DNA of 64,000 nucleotides, taken from the NCBI GenBank assembly GCA_028583405.1, contig CM053251.1:15782744-15846743 (forward strand). Reading direction: 5' to 3'. The DNA comes from Pogonophryne albipinna. Lineage: Eukaryota; Chordata; Actinopteri; Perciformes; Artedidraconidae. The position numbers were made by a program, and so were the translations under genes. The notes under the pieces are model-generated. The model saw only the letters and a program-made list of their open reading frames with translations, was not told the origin of the DNA and ran no database searches. Shown piece by piece: positions 11,571 to 21,949 of this stretch (the first letter of the stretch is position 1; every line of letters begins with the position of its first letter).

Positions 11571-13898
11571 GTAAACTTTGAATGATACCTTGGTTCATGT
11601 GTTTCCAAAATCAATCCATATAACGTTTATATAAATGTTCGACAAATACGTTAAAAGCAACCCGGTATCACGGCAAGACGTGAACATGTGACGATTTACC
11701 ATGCTGGGAGACGTGAAGATGTCACGATTTCGTCCCTTCAAACGTGACAGTTACACGGTATTGTTAACCCATGTTAACCAGTGGAGAAATAACCGGAAAT
11801 GCCAAGCAAATGCTACCCCGACGGTCGGTTGTTATTGTCAATATTAATATAATAATGATTTATTTTTTAATAGTCACACTCGATTACGCCGATTTTCTTG
11901 TTGCCCCAGCTGGTCGACACCTCTTTTAGCAGAAACGAAGGCTACATTAATGTATTAAATCGATGTTAATCCATGCGTGTGGATGTGGAATTAACGGACG
12001 TGACGTTGTGCGACTGCGTTGCCAGGCAACAGCTTCGGTTCATGTTCATTTACAAACTCTTCAACTACAACCGTAGCTATATTTAAAAACATGTTAGAAG
12101 GCCTCACGAAATACTTTAATGTAAATTTAAATTTAAATGTGAAGGAATGTGTGTATAACAAAATACATCGGTGATAAACGAAACCGGAAACAGACATAGG
12201 CAAGATCCTCAGCTCGGTGATTGGATGGTTTAGCCGCAATGCATGCTGGGATTTGGTGTTTATGCGATGTGAAATCCGAAAACATTTTTACAAATAACAA
12301 ATAATAAAATTCAATAACGTGCTTAGTATTATTTTATTTTTAAAAAATGTTTTAGAATTTCCGGTTTCGTTTATGAGGGATGTATTTTGTTATACACACA
12401 TTCCTTCACATTTAAATGTCTGTATGGGAAGCTCAAACAGCTCTTATATGCAATTCACCAATCACTTCACCTTGATCTTCTTTCTGTAGATTTTCAGCAA
12501 ATTATTATTTTCCAAATTAGCACTTAGCACACTGACCCCTCTTAGCTAATGTGCCAAGGACATCTTGAATTTACCTGAAAAAGGCTATTAAACATAATTA
12601 GGCTTGACACCTCATTTAATGTAGGTTAAGTTTACCAGGGGGCTGAATGTCTTAGAGAAGTTTAAGTGAATTTTGCTATGTTAACAAAGCCAGGAATGTT
12701 GTTTCTCCCGTGTCTCCTGTCTCTTGATCTGTGCTGTTTTGAATGTTAGCAGCTGTTGGTGTCTGTTTGCCTTTTTGTCTCTGAAGAAAGGCAGAGGAAA
12801 CATGATTTTGATTACTGACTGGCGTATTTCGAAATTGCTCTAGAAATTGAAAACGTTTAGGACTCTTAGCCTTTAAGCAGTAAAGAAAAGAGAAAGAGTC
12901 AAATATATTCCTCGCATTTGTATTGTTTTGATTGTTTACTGCCAATATTATAAATGTTTCTCAGGGATTAAGAAGGAGAGCAGCTAAATGTAAATCTCCC
13001 AACTCAAACCACTCTAATTGTTATGAATATGTTTATAATTTGTAACATTTTGAGTTCCGACTTTTCACTCTTGCCCTGCTGCAGGTTTATGATTTTTGGC
13101 AAGGCCACAATTGCTCTGGCCACATGGGGAATATCAACTCCTTTGAGTTGCTGTGTTTGTTGAACATATCGGATGTATCTTTCCATATTTTTCTGTTTTT
13201 GTACACATCTTCATTTTTTCCCATTAAGGGTTCAGCTTTCAGGTTCTTCCTGGTTACATTTGATGAGGGAAGCAGACATGTTAGCTTCAATAAGCTCACT
13301 CATTCATCAACCAGCAGGAGTGCTCAAGGAAGCAAATATCTAAAGTGGCTTGAAACTCACTTTGCTCCTGGTGATGTTAGCAATTGTAACCCCCTATTGA
13401 TTTATAAAATGGAAAACATGTGGAAGAGTAACTATTATTATAAGGAGTACAAATGGCTTTGGAAAAGCAACATCAATGGTTCAGGTTTTTCTTATCTTTA
13501 ACAACGTTCTGTCACCATCTTTTGTTTGCAATATTAGTTTGCATGTTCTTTAATTAACGTATATTTATAATAGCTCTGCTTACATAACAATGAGATGTGA
13601 TGTCAAACTTGGATTCAGGACCTCAAACTAAAAAAATGGTCACATATATTTCTTAGGGAAAAAATAGTCATTAATTATTCTAAAACATTTTCTTGATAAG
13701 AAAACCACTTGTTTGATTGAAGAACCCAAAAAAGACCATCAGACACCTCCAAACACATTTATCCAAGTTTGATGTTTCTACCCTCTAACCAAGTAGCTGA
13801 ATGTTATGTATAAGAGGTAGCTGTGTTTAGTTGTTATGTTTGCACTTGATATATTGTTGTTCTTTCGTAGTCTGAACTAACCATAACTCCCCATGTAG
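11571..13898 (+). other. intron of tnn, 2.3 kb, with mobile-element remnants
   Basis: Non-coding. It contains a transposon-like block at about 11660-12420 (separate entry for its inverted repeat) and otherwise ordinary AT-rich sequence. The open frames at 12676-13501 show no domain. Confidence 0.55.
12131..12417. mobile_element. small foldback element (60-bp inverted repeat)
   Basis: Arms 12131-12190 and 12358-12417 are reverse complements with only a few mismatches, the main ones within the 4-base stretch cggt/ccct. They enclose about 167 bp. Part of the loop (ctcggtgattggatggt) and the string attcaataacgtgctt resemble interior blocks of the two large inverted-repeat elements at 23260 and 45876, so this may be a derivative of that family. 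No target-site duplication was identified and the outer limits are uncertain. Confidence 0.6.
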
Positions 13899-14163
13899 AG
13901 CTGGATGCCCCTACTAACTTCTTCGCCCGAGATGAAACTGAGTCCAGCTTCAGGGTGTCCTGGGATCACACCAAGGCCGAAGTCGATGGCTACATGCTAA
14001 GCTACAGCTCCTCTGAGGGCTTGAGTGAGGAAATCCCTGTCGGGTCCTGAGAGTACTTCCTACGTGCTGACTGGCCTCAGACCTGGGGTCCTCTACACTG
14101 TCAACATCTGGGCCATCAAGGGGAGCAAACCCAGCAGGAAGATATCCACACAAGCGGAGACAG
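13899..14163 (+). CDS. tnn: tnn exon: FNIII 4, with a 1-bp frameshift
   Basis: Clearly a fourth single-exon FNIII repeat: 'LDAPTNFFARDETESSF', 'VSWDHTKAEVDGYMLSY', acceptor catgtag and donor gtctca. It is 265 bp long, whereas its three sister exons are 264 bp. Relative to them it has one extra C near 14046-14048 (gggtcctgag against gggtctgac), which creates an in-frame TGA about 50 codons into the exon. Downstream of that base the sister frame resumes (LTGLRPG-like, then 'WAIKGSK'), so only one base is wrong. It may be a sequencing or assembly error, a segregating null allele, or an exon now skipped in mRNA; skipping would keep the frame because both borders are phase 1. Confidence 0.8.
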
Positions 14164-14881
14164 GTCTCAAAGACTTTCTGTTTGAATTCAAATAACTTAA
14201 CTATCTGATTAGCTATTGTCTAAAATGTGGGATTAAATGCTCATATACATGACATATTATGTTGAGGACCCTTCAAACAATGTCAAAGAGACTTCTTTTT
14301 TTTACTAGACCTGGTTGTTGAATATAATTTTCAACCAATGTGTAATTAGGCCGATCCCAACTCCCTTACCTTTGCCCTACCTCAAGTTTTGGAGTGCCAC
14401 AGACAGTAGGGGTTGGATTATTTACCTAAGAAATTTGACACCACTCCTTACGACATCATTACATCATTAGCTGATAAAATAGGTAACTATTTAAATATTT
14501 GTTTAAAAAAGGACATGCAAATAACATTACCTCACACTCTCAAATCAGGGAATTTTCATTGATGAACACAATTTGGGATCTGCATCTGAAAGCGCCTCGT
14601 TTGTTGGGCTGGATTACCACAACCTGTTGATCCCCTAAGCAAGGAAACAGGACATTCCAGCCTGCATGGCGGCTTGCGAAACGGAGGATTGGCCCAAATG
14701 AGGAAGGCCTTAGTCTGTTACATAGTCCACAACTCTATATTTAAACTACAAGCTATCGGCAAAAGGGGAATCCGAGTCCAGCTTTAGTTTTTCATGAAAC
14801 CAGCGGGTCTTATGGACTGGTCTTTAGTCTTTAGTTTGCATCTGTAGTATAATAACCACCTCCTCTAACATCTTCCTCTAG
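14164..14881 (+). other. intron of tnn, 0.7 kb
   Basis: Non-coding. The last 50 bp (from about 14832) are nearly identical to the 50 bp before the exon at 16693, which marks a duplication that included part of the intron. Confidence 0.65.
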
Positions 14882-15145
14882 ACCTGGATGCTCCTGCTAA
14901 CCTCTTAGCCCGAGATGAGACAGAGTCCAGCTTCAGCGTGTCATGGGATCCAGTCCAGGCAGAAGTTGATGGCTACATCCTCACCTACAGCTCCTTTGAG
15001 GGCTCTAGTGAGGAAATCCCAGTCGGTTCTGACAGCAGCTCTTACAGGCTGACTGGCCTGAGGCCTGGTGTCCTCTACACTGTCTACATCTGGGCCATCA
15101 AGGGGAGCAAAGCCAGCAAGAAAACCTCAACGCAAGCTCAGACAG
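14882..15145 (+). CDS. tnn: tnn exon: FNIII 5
   Basis: 264-bp phase 1-1 exon (cttcctctag acceptor, gtctca donor) encoding 'DLDAPANLLARDETESSF', 'VSWDPVQAEVDGYILTY', 'LTGLRPGVLYTVYIWA'. It is almost identical to the exon at 16693 except for the last 30-35 bases (KKTSTQAQTG here, SKISTKAETG there). The start in phase 1 is fixed by the acceptor. Confidence 0.95.
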
Positions 15146-16692
15146 GTCTCAAATCTACCATTTTCTTTCATATTGACCACTTACAGCCATGCCTACATTT
15201 AAACTGAACTACTTAACACACTTGTTTTTTGTGGGACTGTTTATTTTGTATTCTTCATATTTTATAGTTATTTAGACAAAAAAACTCTATTTTAAAACCC
15301 AAAAGAAAAAAAAAGTTTCACATATGGTAGACTAATCGGCTTAAGGAAGTTTCAAATGAATTCATCCGTCACTTCATCCATCTACTTGCCAGTTTCTTGT
15401 GCGTTTCACAGCAAGCAAAGCAGAACAGACGTCCTTTTTCCTCAATAATTTACTCCAGTTCTTCCTGAATAGTCTTGTGCCAGCTAAGAGGTGTAATCCA
15501 TTATTTCCAAGTGATCTTCACACCTCTACCTGCTTCTCTCGAAGAACCTCATCAGTCTCTTGTATCCAACCATGTGATCATTTCAGTTACATCTGCCAAC
15601 GTTTGTGACCACAGATGAAGGAATGGCTGAAGATTGACTATTTGGCACTGGTGTCTCCCTACTAGAATTCACTCATATGTTGTCTACGTTGCTGCACCCA
15701 ATCCCTCTTACGCTTTTGTCTTTCTCTTAAGTCCTTACTCTTGTGTAAAAACTCAATTTATCTGGACATTTTGTGAAGCTGTCTGCACATCTTTTTCAGA
15801 GAAGGACAACTTAAAGCGTCAAGGGACTTCTTTCCGAGTTTGACAGCCTATTTCACTCCTGTTGTGGACCACCGTCTTTCTAAGGGTGTCCCAATGACCA
15901 TCACTCAACACCTTCTAACTACAGCTTTTCACAGCTGCTTGTATGATAGGGAAATGAAACAGAGTCCATTGTGTGAAGAACCTATGATTGGATAGAAAAA
16001 CATTTGGTTTGGAGTTGGGAATTAAAATAATCTGGCCAGCAATACCAGGCCTTTTTAGCTAACTCAAAGGGCCAAATGTTGTGACCAAAGTGTTCCTCCT
16101 TTCAACATCAGGTGCACCAGAGTCCAGGATGGATACATTTATGCTTTTTTTCTCACAATCACCATTTTCCCAGTCCTTACACTTTGGCTACCAGGTATTG
16201 CCTGAAACCTTCAACATTTCTGGATGAGCTGCAAGGTTCATTCGACCATAGGGGCTCTCATATAGAAGTTTTTTCTTAGCTCTTGCTATAACCGTGACTC
16301 CATATGCAGAACTTGGAGCTCCAACTAAACTCTTGGACCATCATCAGAATGTTCTGAGACACAATGCAGTCAAAAATGAATAAACACTCTGATGTAAGCT
16401 CAAGCATAGAGAAACCTCTGTGATCCTATGCTGACTCTGACAAGCTTACTGCCTCTTCTTTTCTAATGTCACATCATTTGAGCAGTGAGGAAGATTTCAA
16501 TCTCATATATGTAGAGGGTATCTTATTTGTTTTACGATGTAATATATGAAAGTACACATTATTGTTCTCCTTGTAATTACCACTATACAACTAATGTTTG
16601 TTAGCAAATGCATGCCAGAAGATTTCATTACAATGCATCTTGTAGTTTGCATCTGTAGTATAATAACCACCTCCACCAACATCTTCCTCTAG
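15146..16692 (+). other. intron of tnn, 1.5 kb, with a relic FNIII exon
   Basis: Non-coding. Around 16290-16350 it resembles the start of an FNIII exon (separate entry). Otherwise nothing recognised. Confidence 0.6.
16311..16352 (+). pseudogene. relic 5' end of an FNIII exon
   Basis: After an AG at 16309-16310 the bases read as 'ELGAPTKLLDHHQ', comparable to 'ELDAPTNFFARDE' at the start of the 13899 exon. The preceding intronic bases (tgactccatatgcag) also resemble those of that exon (taactccccatgtag). Homology fades after about 45 bp and the frame soon stops. I read it as a decayed tandem copy. The match is short. Confidence 0.4.
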
Positions 16693-16956
16693 ACCTGGAT
16701 GCTCCTGCTAACCTCTTAGCCCGAGATGAGACAGAGTCCAGCTTCAGCGTGTCATGGGATCCAGTCCAGGCAGAAGTTGATGGCTACATCCTCACCTACA
16801 GCTCCTCTGAGGGCTCCAGTGAGGAAATCCCAGTCGGGTCTGACAGCAGCTCTTACAGGCTGACTGGCCTGAGGCCTGGTGTCCTCTACACTGTCTACAT
16901 CTGGGCCATCAAGGGGAGCAAAGCCAGCAGCAAGATTTCAACCAAAGCTGAGACAG
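16693..16956 (+). CDS. tnn: tnn exon: FNIII 6
   Basis: 264-bp phase 1-1 exon (cttcctctag acceptor, gttaat donor) encoding 'DLDAPANLLARDETESSF', 'VSWDPVQAEVDGYILTY', 'LTGLRPGVLYTVYIWA' and ending KASSKISTKAETG. It is a tandem duplicate of the exon at 14882, 1811 bp downstream. Identity covers about the first 230 bases and the preceding 50 bp of intron. Confidence 0.95.
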
Positions 16957-18503
16957 GTTAATACTCTACCAATAGGCAGGATTTATTTGGGTTACAACAA
17001 AGCCCTCCTCTCTCTTGAAATATCAATCTATCTTAAAATAATGTGGACACATCCTGGAGTGTTTTAAATATCTTTTTTATAGATACTAAAAAACGGTGAA
17101 ATGCCAACAAACACAAATGTTTAAAAAACTGCTGTGAAAAAACAGATATTGCTCTCGGCCAGATAAGAATTTATTGTTGGTCTGCTGCTTGTGGCCTTTA
17201 GTTTAGTGATGTTGATTCCATTTTAGCAGTAACAAGTCCCCGTCTTGGATCAGCATTATGTACACATAAAGGAAAGTCGTAGCTTTCATCCCAATAGAGT
17301 GATTTTAATTTAAGAGGAAAACAGCATTACATTGGGTTATGGATTGCTGCATACTGTTTGATGTGGCATTACTGGATACACTGGTATTCACAAGGGTCAA
17401 GGGTTAGTTATCAGAGGTCAGTGAATGCATCCTGGGACGGAGAATCACCTGTGGGGCTTACATCATTTGTGAGACATATACACCTAGATGAACTGCTTAA
17501 TATGTCAACCCCAAAGCTAAGCTAAACTATAATAATCTACCACGTTGTGTTGATGCCTGCTAAACCAAATTAACTGAACATTGCTGTATTATTTATTCAC
17601 TATTGATAATGTTTTTTTGATCGATGCTACACTAAACAGCAATACATAATTTCTTACCCCCTGAGAAGTTTAATTTATTGAACTGTAGATTTCTTACAAA
17701 TACCAAAACAGTTGAAACTTAACTTTAAAACTATGAGGGGGAAACCAAAACTCATCCTGTGGCTGGAAATGTGTCCGGGAGGCCGAGGCCAGGTCACTGG
17801 GAATGTCTGGTATCTTAGTGAGGGGTAAAAATAGCAGTGGCCGCACATGGTGAACGGGTTACAACAACAGTATCTTTGTGTGAGCAAGATGATCTGTAAA
17901 ATCACCTGGGAGCTTTAAGTGAAAGCGGCAACTTTTTCAATTAGGCAGAAAAGGGCCACGTTTTGGATTATTAACTTGTCTCGTCGTAACTCATTCAGAA
18001 ACGTTTTAGTGGCTTCAGACCAACACCATGCTGGGTTCAGATAGGAAAGCCATTGTGTCACAAGATATCATCTGGGACTCATAAAAGCATGTGCTATTCC
18101 ATTTGTGATTTTATTGGACCTAGTAACAGGCACTATTAAACTGTCAGTTTAGACTGTCTTAAACCAACATCTGTGTGTTTCACAGCATTGCTTTAAAAAA
18201 AATGATGTCACCAATGGCACCCCTAAATCTGTCACTGTTAACACCTTTCTCCCATTAAAATTTCATTACATGAAAAGACTGAGAATTGGAGGGTTTCTGA
18301 ATATAATATATTATTGTATGAGTTTTTGACCTTGACCCTGTTCTCCTTTGGGGTCCCTCCTTAGTTGATTATTTCCCTGAGTTTGTGTTAACAAACTCAA
18401 GTAGAAGCAGCACCAAAGTTCTTCTGTTTTCAATCCAGTAAAGACGTATTAAATAAACCGTGTTCTTGTGCTGTAATCTCTCTGATTTGCATCAAATCCA
18501 CAG
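16957..18503 (+). other. intron of tnn, 1.5 kb
   Basis: Non-coding. No repeat or gene recognised. Confidence 0.6.
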
Positions 18504-18634
18504 ACATTGATGCCCCCAAGGACCTGAAGGCAACAGATGTGTCGCTGGAGTCTGCCCTTATGACCTGGGTTCCTCCTCTCGCTGACATTGAGGGCTACAT
18601 CCTCACCTTCGGTGATGAGGAAGGCAACATGGAG
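18504..18634 (+). CDS. tnn: tnn exon: FNIII 7, first half
   Basis: Starts in phase 1 (atccacag) and ends in phase 0 before gtaact. Encodes 'DIDAPKDLKATDVSLESALM', the core Trp in 'TWVPPLADIEGYILTF' and 'GDEEGNME'. It pairs with 19859-19997 to give the last FNIII repeat before the fibrinogen globe. The phase 0 internal split is the same as in FNIII 1. Confidence 0.93.
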
Positions 18635-18965
18635 GTAACTTAGATATATTTTCTCTCTCAGAAATTGTAGACACCACTTCAAAATGTATTCACATATGTC
18701 ACAACTGAGGTATGAAGGTAAATTAAATCTGTAAATACACAGGGATTTGTCATACAACTGTTACATTGAGTTACAAAGAACATATAGAAAGCTCAGTTTG
18801 GCAATAGGAAGAAAAACAACATTTAATTTCTTATTGAAAAAAAACAGAGCTGCAGTTAATTTCAGATAACTGTGGCTGAATGACAATATTCAACTTAACA
18901 AAGCTGATTTAAACTCTATGTTTGTATTAACAAGCAAACAAATATCCATTAAACATATTTTGTAA

Positions 18966-19592
18966 CTCTTTTGATTTTAAAATACTACTGCTAGTTTTTA
19001 AATCTCTAAATGGCTTAGGACCGAGGTATTTAGACGACCTACTCCATCACTATGAAGCATCCAGGAGTCTCAGGTCTTCTGGGTCGGGTCTGCTCTCTGT
19101 TCCGAGAATAACCACTAAACATGGAAAAGCAGCTTTTAGTTATTATGCCCCAACAATTTGGAACAAACTGCCTAAATCATGCACGTCCGCCGAAAAACAC
19201 TTCCTATTTTTAAATCCCGACTAAAAACGCACCTATTTGCCGCTGCTTTTAATTGAGCTGCCCATACTCACACTACAGTATGCCTTTTCAGTCATATTCT
19301 GTACCTGCTGTGTTTATTTATTTAATTTATTTCATTACCTTTGCTTATTATGCCTGTTTTTAAATGCCTTTTTAATAATGTATTTATGCTGTATTTGTTC
19401 TTAAATGTCTTTTGCTTTTAATCTGTAAAGCACTTTGAATCGCCACGTGCTGAAAAGTGCTATATAAATAAAATTGCCTTGCCTTGTCTTGCCTTGCCTT
19501 GCCTTGCCTTGCCTTGCCTTGCCTTGCCTTGCCTTGCCTTGCCTTGCCTTGCCTTGCCTTGCCTTGCCTTGCCTTGCCTTGCCTTGCCTTGA
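18966..19592 (+). mobile_element. 5'-truncated CR1/L2-like LINE with (CCTTG)n tail
   Basis: Sits in the intron that splits FNIII 7, same strand as tnn. From about 18968 it reads 'SFDFKILLLVFKSLNGLG', 'SRSLRSSGSGLLSVPR', 'KHGKAAFSYYAPTIWNKLP', the conserved C-terminal end of CR1/L2-type LINE ORF2. After a frameshift near 19200 comes 'IFKSRLKTHLFAAAFN'. A 3' UTR ending tatataaataaaattgcctt follows, then a pentanucleotide tail at 19474-19592. The frameshift and truncation make it a dead copy. The same family occurs at 50930-51510 on the other strand. Confidence 0.85.
19474..19592 (+). repeat. (CCTTG)n pentanucleotide array, about 120 bp
   Basis: More than 20 nearly perfect CCTTG units directly after the LINE 3' end, which is how LINEs of this group terminate. 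It is likely to be length-variable. Confidence 0.93.
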
Positions 19593-19858
19593 CTTTAAAA
19601 CGTGCTGAGGCGACAGTAAAAGTGACTTTAAGCTCTTTAGTACGCTGACCTCTTGTGGTCAAAATAAAATGAATCTACTGGGAGTGATTTAAACTACATG
19701 AAGGAGGTGATTGATCTTTTCCTTGATACTTTTTAATACCTTATAATAATAAAACATTAGTCTACCTAATGCATGTGTCTTATTGAAGCTTAAGACAATG
19801 TCATCTTTCATAAAGTGAGAGCTCAGTCAGATTAAATGCAATTGTGAATTGTGTTCAG

Positions 19859-19997
19859 ACGGTTGAAAAGCAGATTGGGGCCAGCGAGAGCAGTTTTGCT
19901 TTATCCAGTTTGGAGACGGGGAAGAAATACACCGTCACCATCATCGCCTACAGGGGGAGCAAGAGGAGCAAGGTGGTGGAGACCTTCTTCAAAACAG
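19859..19997 (+). CDS. tnn: tnn exon: FNIII 7, second half
   Basis: Phase 0 start (gtgttcag), phase 1 end before gtctga. Encodes TVEKQIGASESSFALSSLET, then 'GKKYTVTIIAYRGSKRS', giving the conserved Tyr of strand F, and ends the FNIII array. Confidence 0.93.
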
Positions 19998-20460
19998 GTC
20001 TGAGCACAGTTCACTGAGTCTCTCCTGCTTTCTGTGTATGCTCTTTTCTGAAATTGGAATTTCTATTAGTTTATGTCAGTTTCTCTGAGACGTCACATTG
20101 TGTGTATTAAATAGGTATTACCCATTTGTGCCCAAAGACTACATTTGGTATGTTAACGGAAAGGCCAAAACAATTATTCTGATTGGTATAAACTTTTTAG
20201 TCCTGGTACGGACATGCTCTGGGCAGGTATAAGGATAAGTACACCTTTAAAATGTTTAGATCACATGAATGATCACAATTTTATCTAGTCATATTCCAAA
20301 TGTTCCTAAAATCGAGAAAAAATTCCAACTTTGCACCTCTATGGCCACAAAAGATTAAATATCTAGTTCACGGTGACCTCACAACACATGTTTTGTCCAT
20401 AACAAATAATGTAAATGGTACTTAAGATGGGTTAACAACACCATCACATCTCTTCTCTAG
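19998..20460 (+). other. intron of tnn between FNIII array and fibrinogen globe
   Basis: 463 bp, non-coding, acceptor tcttctctag. Nothing else seen. Confidence 0.65.
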
Positions 20461-20612
20461 TTGGCCTCGTGAACCCCTTCCCTGTGGACTGCACCCAGGT
20501 CATGAAGAATGGCAATAAGAAGAGTGGCATATACACGCTTTACCTTAACAACGACCGCTCCAAACCATTTGAGGGTTTCTGCGACATGGAGACTGACGGA
20601 GGCGGCTGGCTG
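20461..20612 (+). CDS. tnn: tnn exon: fibrinogen globe, part 1
   Basis: Phase 1 start, phase 0 end before gtacca. Encodes 'NPFPVDCTQVMKNGNKKSG', 'YTLYLNNDRSKPFEGFCDM' and 'ETDGGGWL': the first disulphide pair and the Gly-Gly-Gly-Trp signature of fibrinogen-related domains. It follows the FNIII array without a linker, as in all tenascins. Confidence 0.95.
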
Positions 20613-20925
20613 GTACCAATTACTTCCAATTTGATTTCAATATTAAAGGTTCCAACGAGTCACACAGCCTGAGAAAAGTTAAAGTCTGAAAAGTTATCCT
20701 GAACATTTCCACATTAGAGATATTCAAGACCTCTGATGCTTCGTTTTTGATTTGTGTTCTCAACTATATAGAAATGCAGTTTTAATTAGCTGGAGTACCC
20801 ATGAATTATAGTAGTTGCCAGTTATAGCTACTGAAATGTTAGTGTTGGAGATGGTAACCAAAGAAAACATTTGGAAAGATTTGTGTAACAGATGTGAGTG
20901 AACATCCTGTGTTTGTTGCTTTCAG
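20613..20925 (+). other. intron of tnn, 313 bp
   Basis: Short non-coding intron. Nothing recognised. Confidence 0.65.
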
Positions 20926-21022
20926 GTGCTGCAGCGACGTAACACCGGCAAGCTGGACTTTATGAAACGCTGGAAACAGTGCATAGCCGGCTTTGGCAAC
21001 TTGACAGAGGAGTTCTGGATTG
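20926..21022 (+). CDS. tnn: tnn exon: fibrinogen globe, part 2
   Basis: Phase 0 start (tttcag), phase 1 end before gtgagc. Encodes 'VLQRRNTGKLDFMKRWKQC' and 'IAGFGNLTEEFWIG'. The Cys at 20980-20982 is not one of the four usual tenascin globe cysteines. The usual 'F/Q-R-R' core and 'EFW.G' motif are intact. Confidence 0.95.
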
Positions 21023-21106
21023 GTGAGCACCGGTTCTTAGCAGAAATTGAAGTATGCACATCTGAACATTAATGGAGCATGTCCTCTTGTCTGGCTGTTC
21101 CCTCAG

Positions 21107-21271
21107 GTCTGGATAAGATATATGAGCTCACCAACACTCCGACTCAGTATGTGCTGAGGGTTGAATTGGGACTGGGCGCAGAGAGAGCCTATGCTGTGTA
21201 CGACGACTTTAAGATTGCAACGGTCAAGCAGAAGTTCAGACTCACTATCGGCAAATACAGTGGGACAGCAG
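21107..21271 (+). CDS. tnn: tnn exon: fibrinogen globe, part 3
   Basis: Phase 1-1 exon (cctcag acceptor, gtgggc donor), 165 bp. Encodes 'GLDKIYELTNTPTQYVLRV', then 'AYAVYDDFKI' and 'LTIGKYSGTAG'. It is one codon longer than the matching tnr exon (162 bp at 62443-62604). Confidence 0.95.
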
Positions 21272-21785
21272 GTGGGCCTCTTGCTCCTTAAATCTCTTCC
21301 AAACTACCAATTGACACCATATGGAACTTACAAAATGTATATTCTCTCAGACACTTCCCTCAAATAGAAAAACGAAAGAGAACATGCAGTAGGCACCCCA
21401 CCCATTATTCTGTGGGGTGCTGAGAAAGCTATTCACACTAACAAAAGATGGAATATTTTTTGAGAAAATGTGTATATTCTGTCAGTTACAGACATGAGCT
21501 ATATGGGGAAAGTGATGTCTAAAGAAAGCAGGGCTTTTGTGGGATTTGAAGCCAGACAGATGCAGACACACAGCGAGTGGGAACATACCACAGTGTGCTG
21601 AAACAACATATACTGTATCTCTCTATTTCTGTCTTTTTATTACATTTCTTCCATCAGGGAACTCATGGAAGAAAAGGAAGTGAGCAGAATAACTGTTAGT
21701 AGAGAAAGGTTGAACTGCATACAGACTGTTCTGTATTATATAAACATTTAGGCTCTATTAATTTTGTATTTCTAATGATCCCCAG
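21272..21785 (+). other. intron of tnn, 514 bp
   Basis: Non-coding. Nothing recognised. Confidence 0.65.
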
Positions 21786-21949
21786 GTGACGCTATGACCT
21801 ACCACCAAGGCCGGCCCTGGACTACTATAGATAACGATAATGACATCGCCCTTGGCAACTGTGCCCTGGCCCACCGCGGCGCCTGGTGGTACAAGAACTG
21901 TCACCTGGCCAACCTCAACGGAAGATGGGGAGACAGCAGGCACAGTTTG
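21786..21949 (+). CDS. tnn: tnn exon: fibrinogen globe, part 4 (calcium site)
   Basis: Phase 1 start (ccccag), phase 0 end before gtgagt, 164 bp. Encodes '[19 protein letters not shown]' with the Asp-rich calcium-binding loop, then '[17 protein letters not shown]' with the second disulphide pair, and '[13 protein letters not shown]'. Length and phases equal those of the tnr exon at 61670-61833. Confidence 0.96.

Noticed and set aside
21758..21943. Minus-strand 61-codon frame
   Set aside because: Antisense shadow of the tnn exon at 21786-21949.
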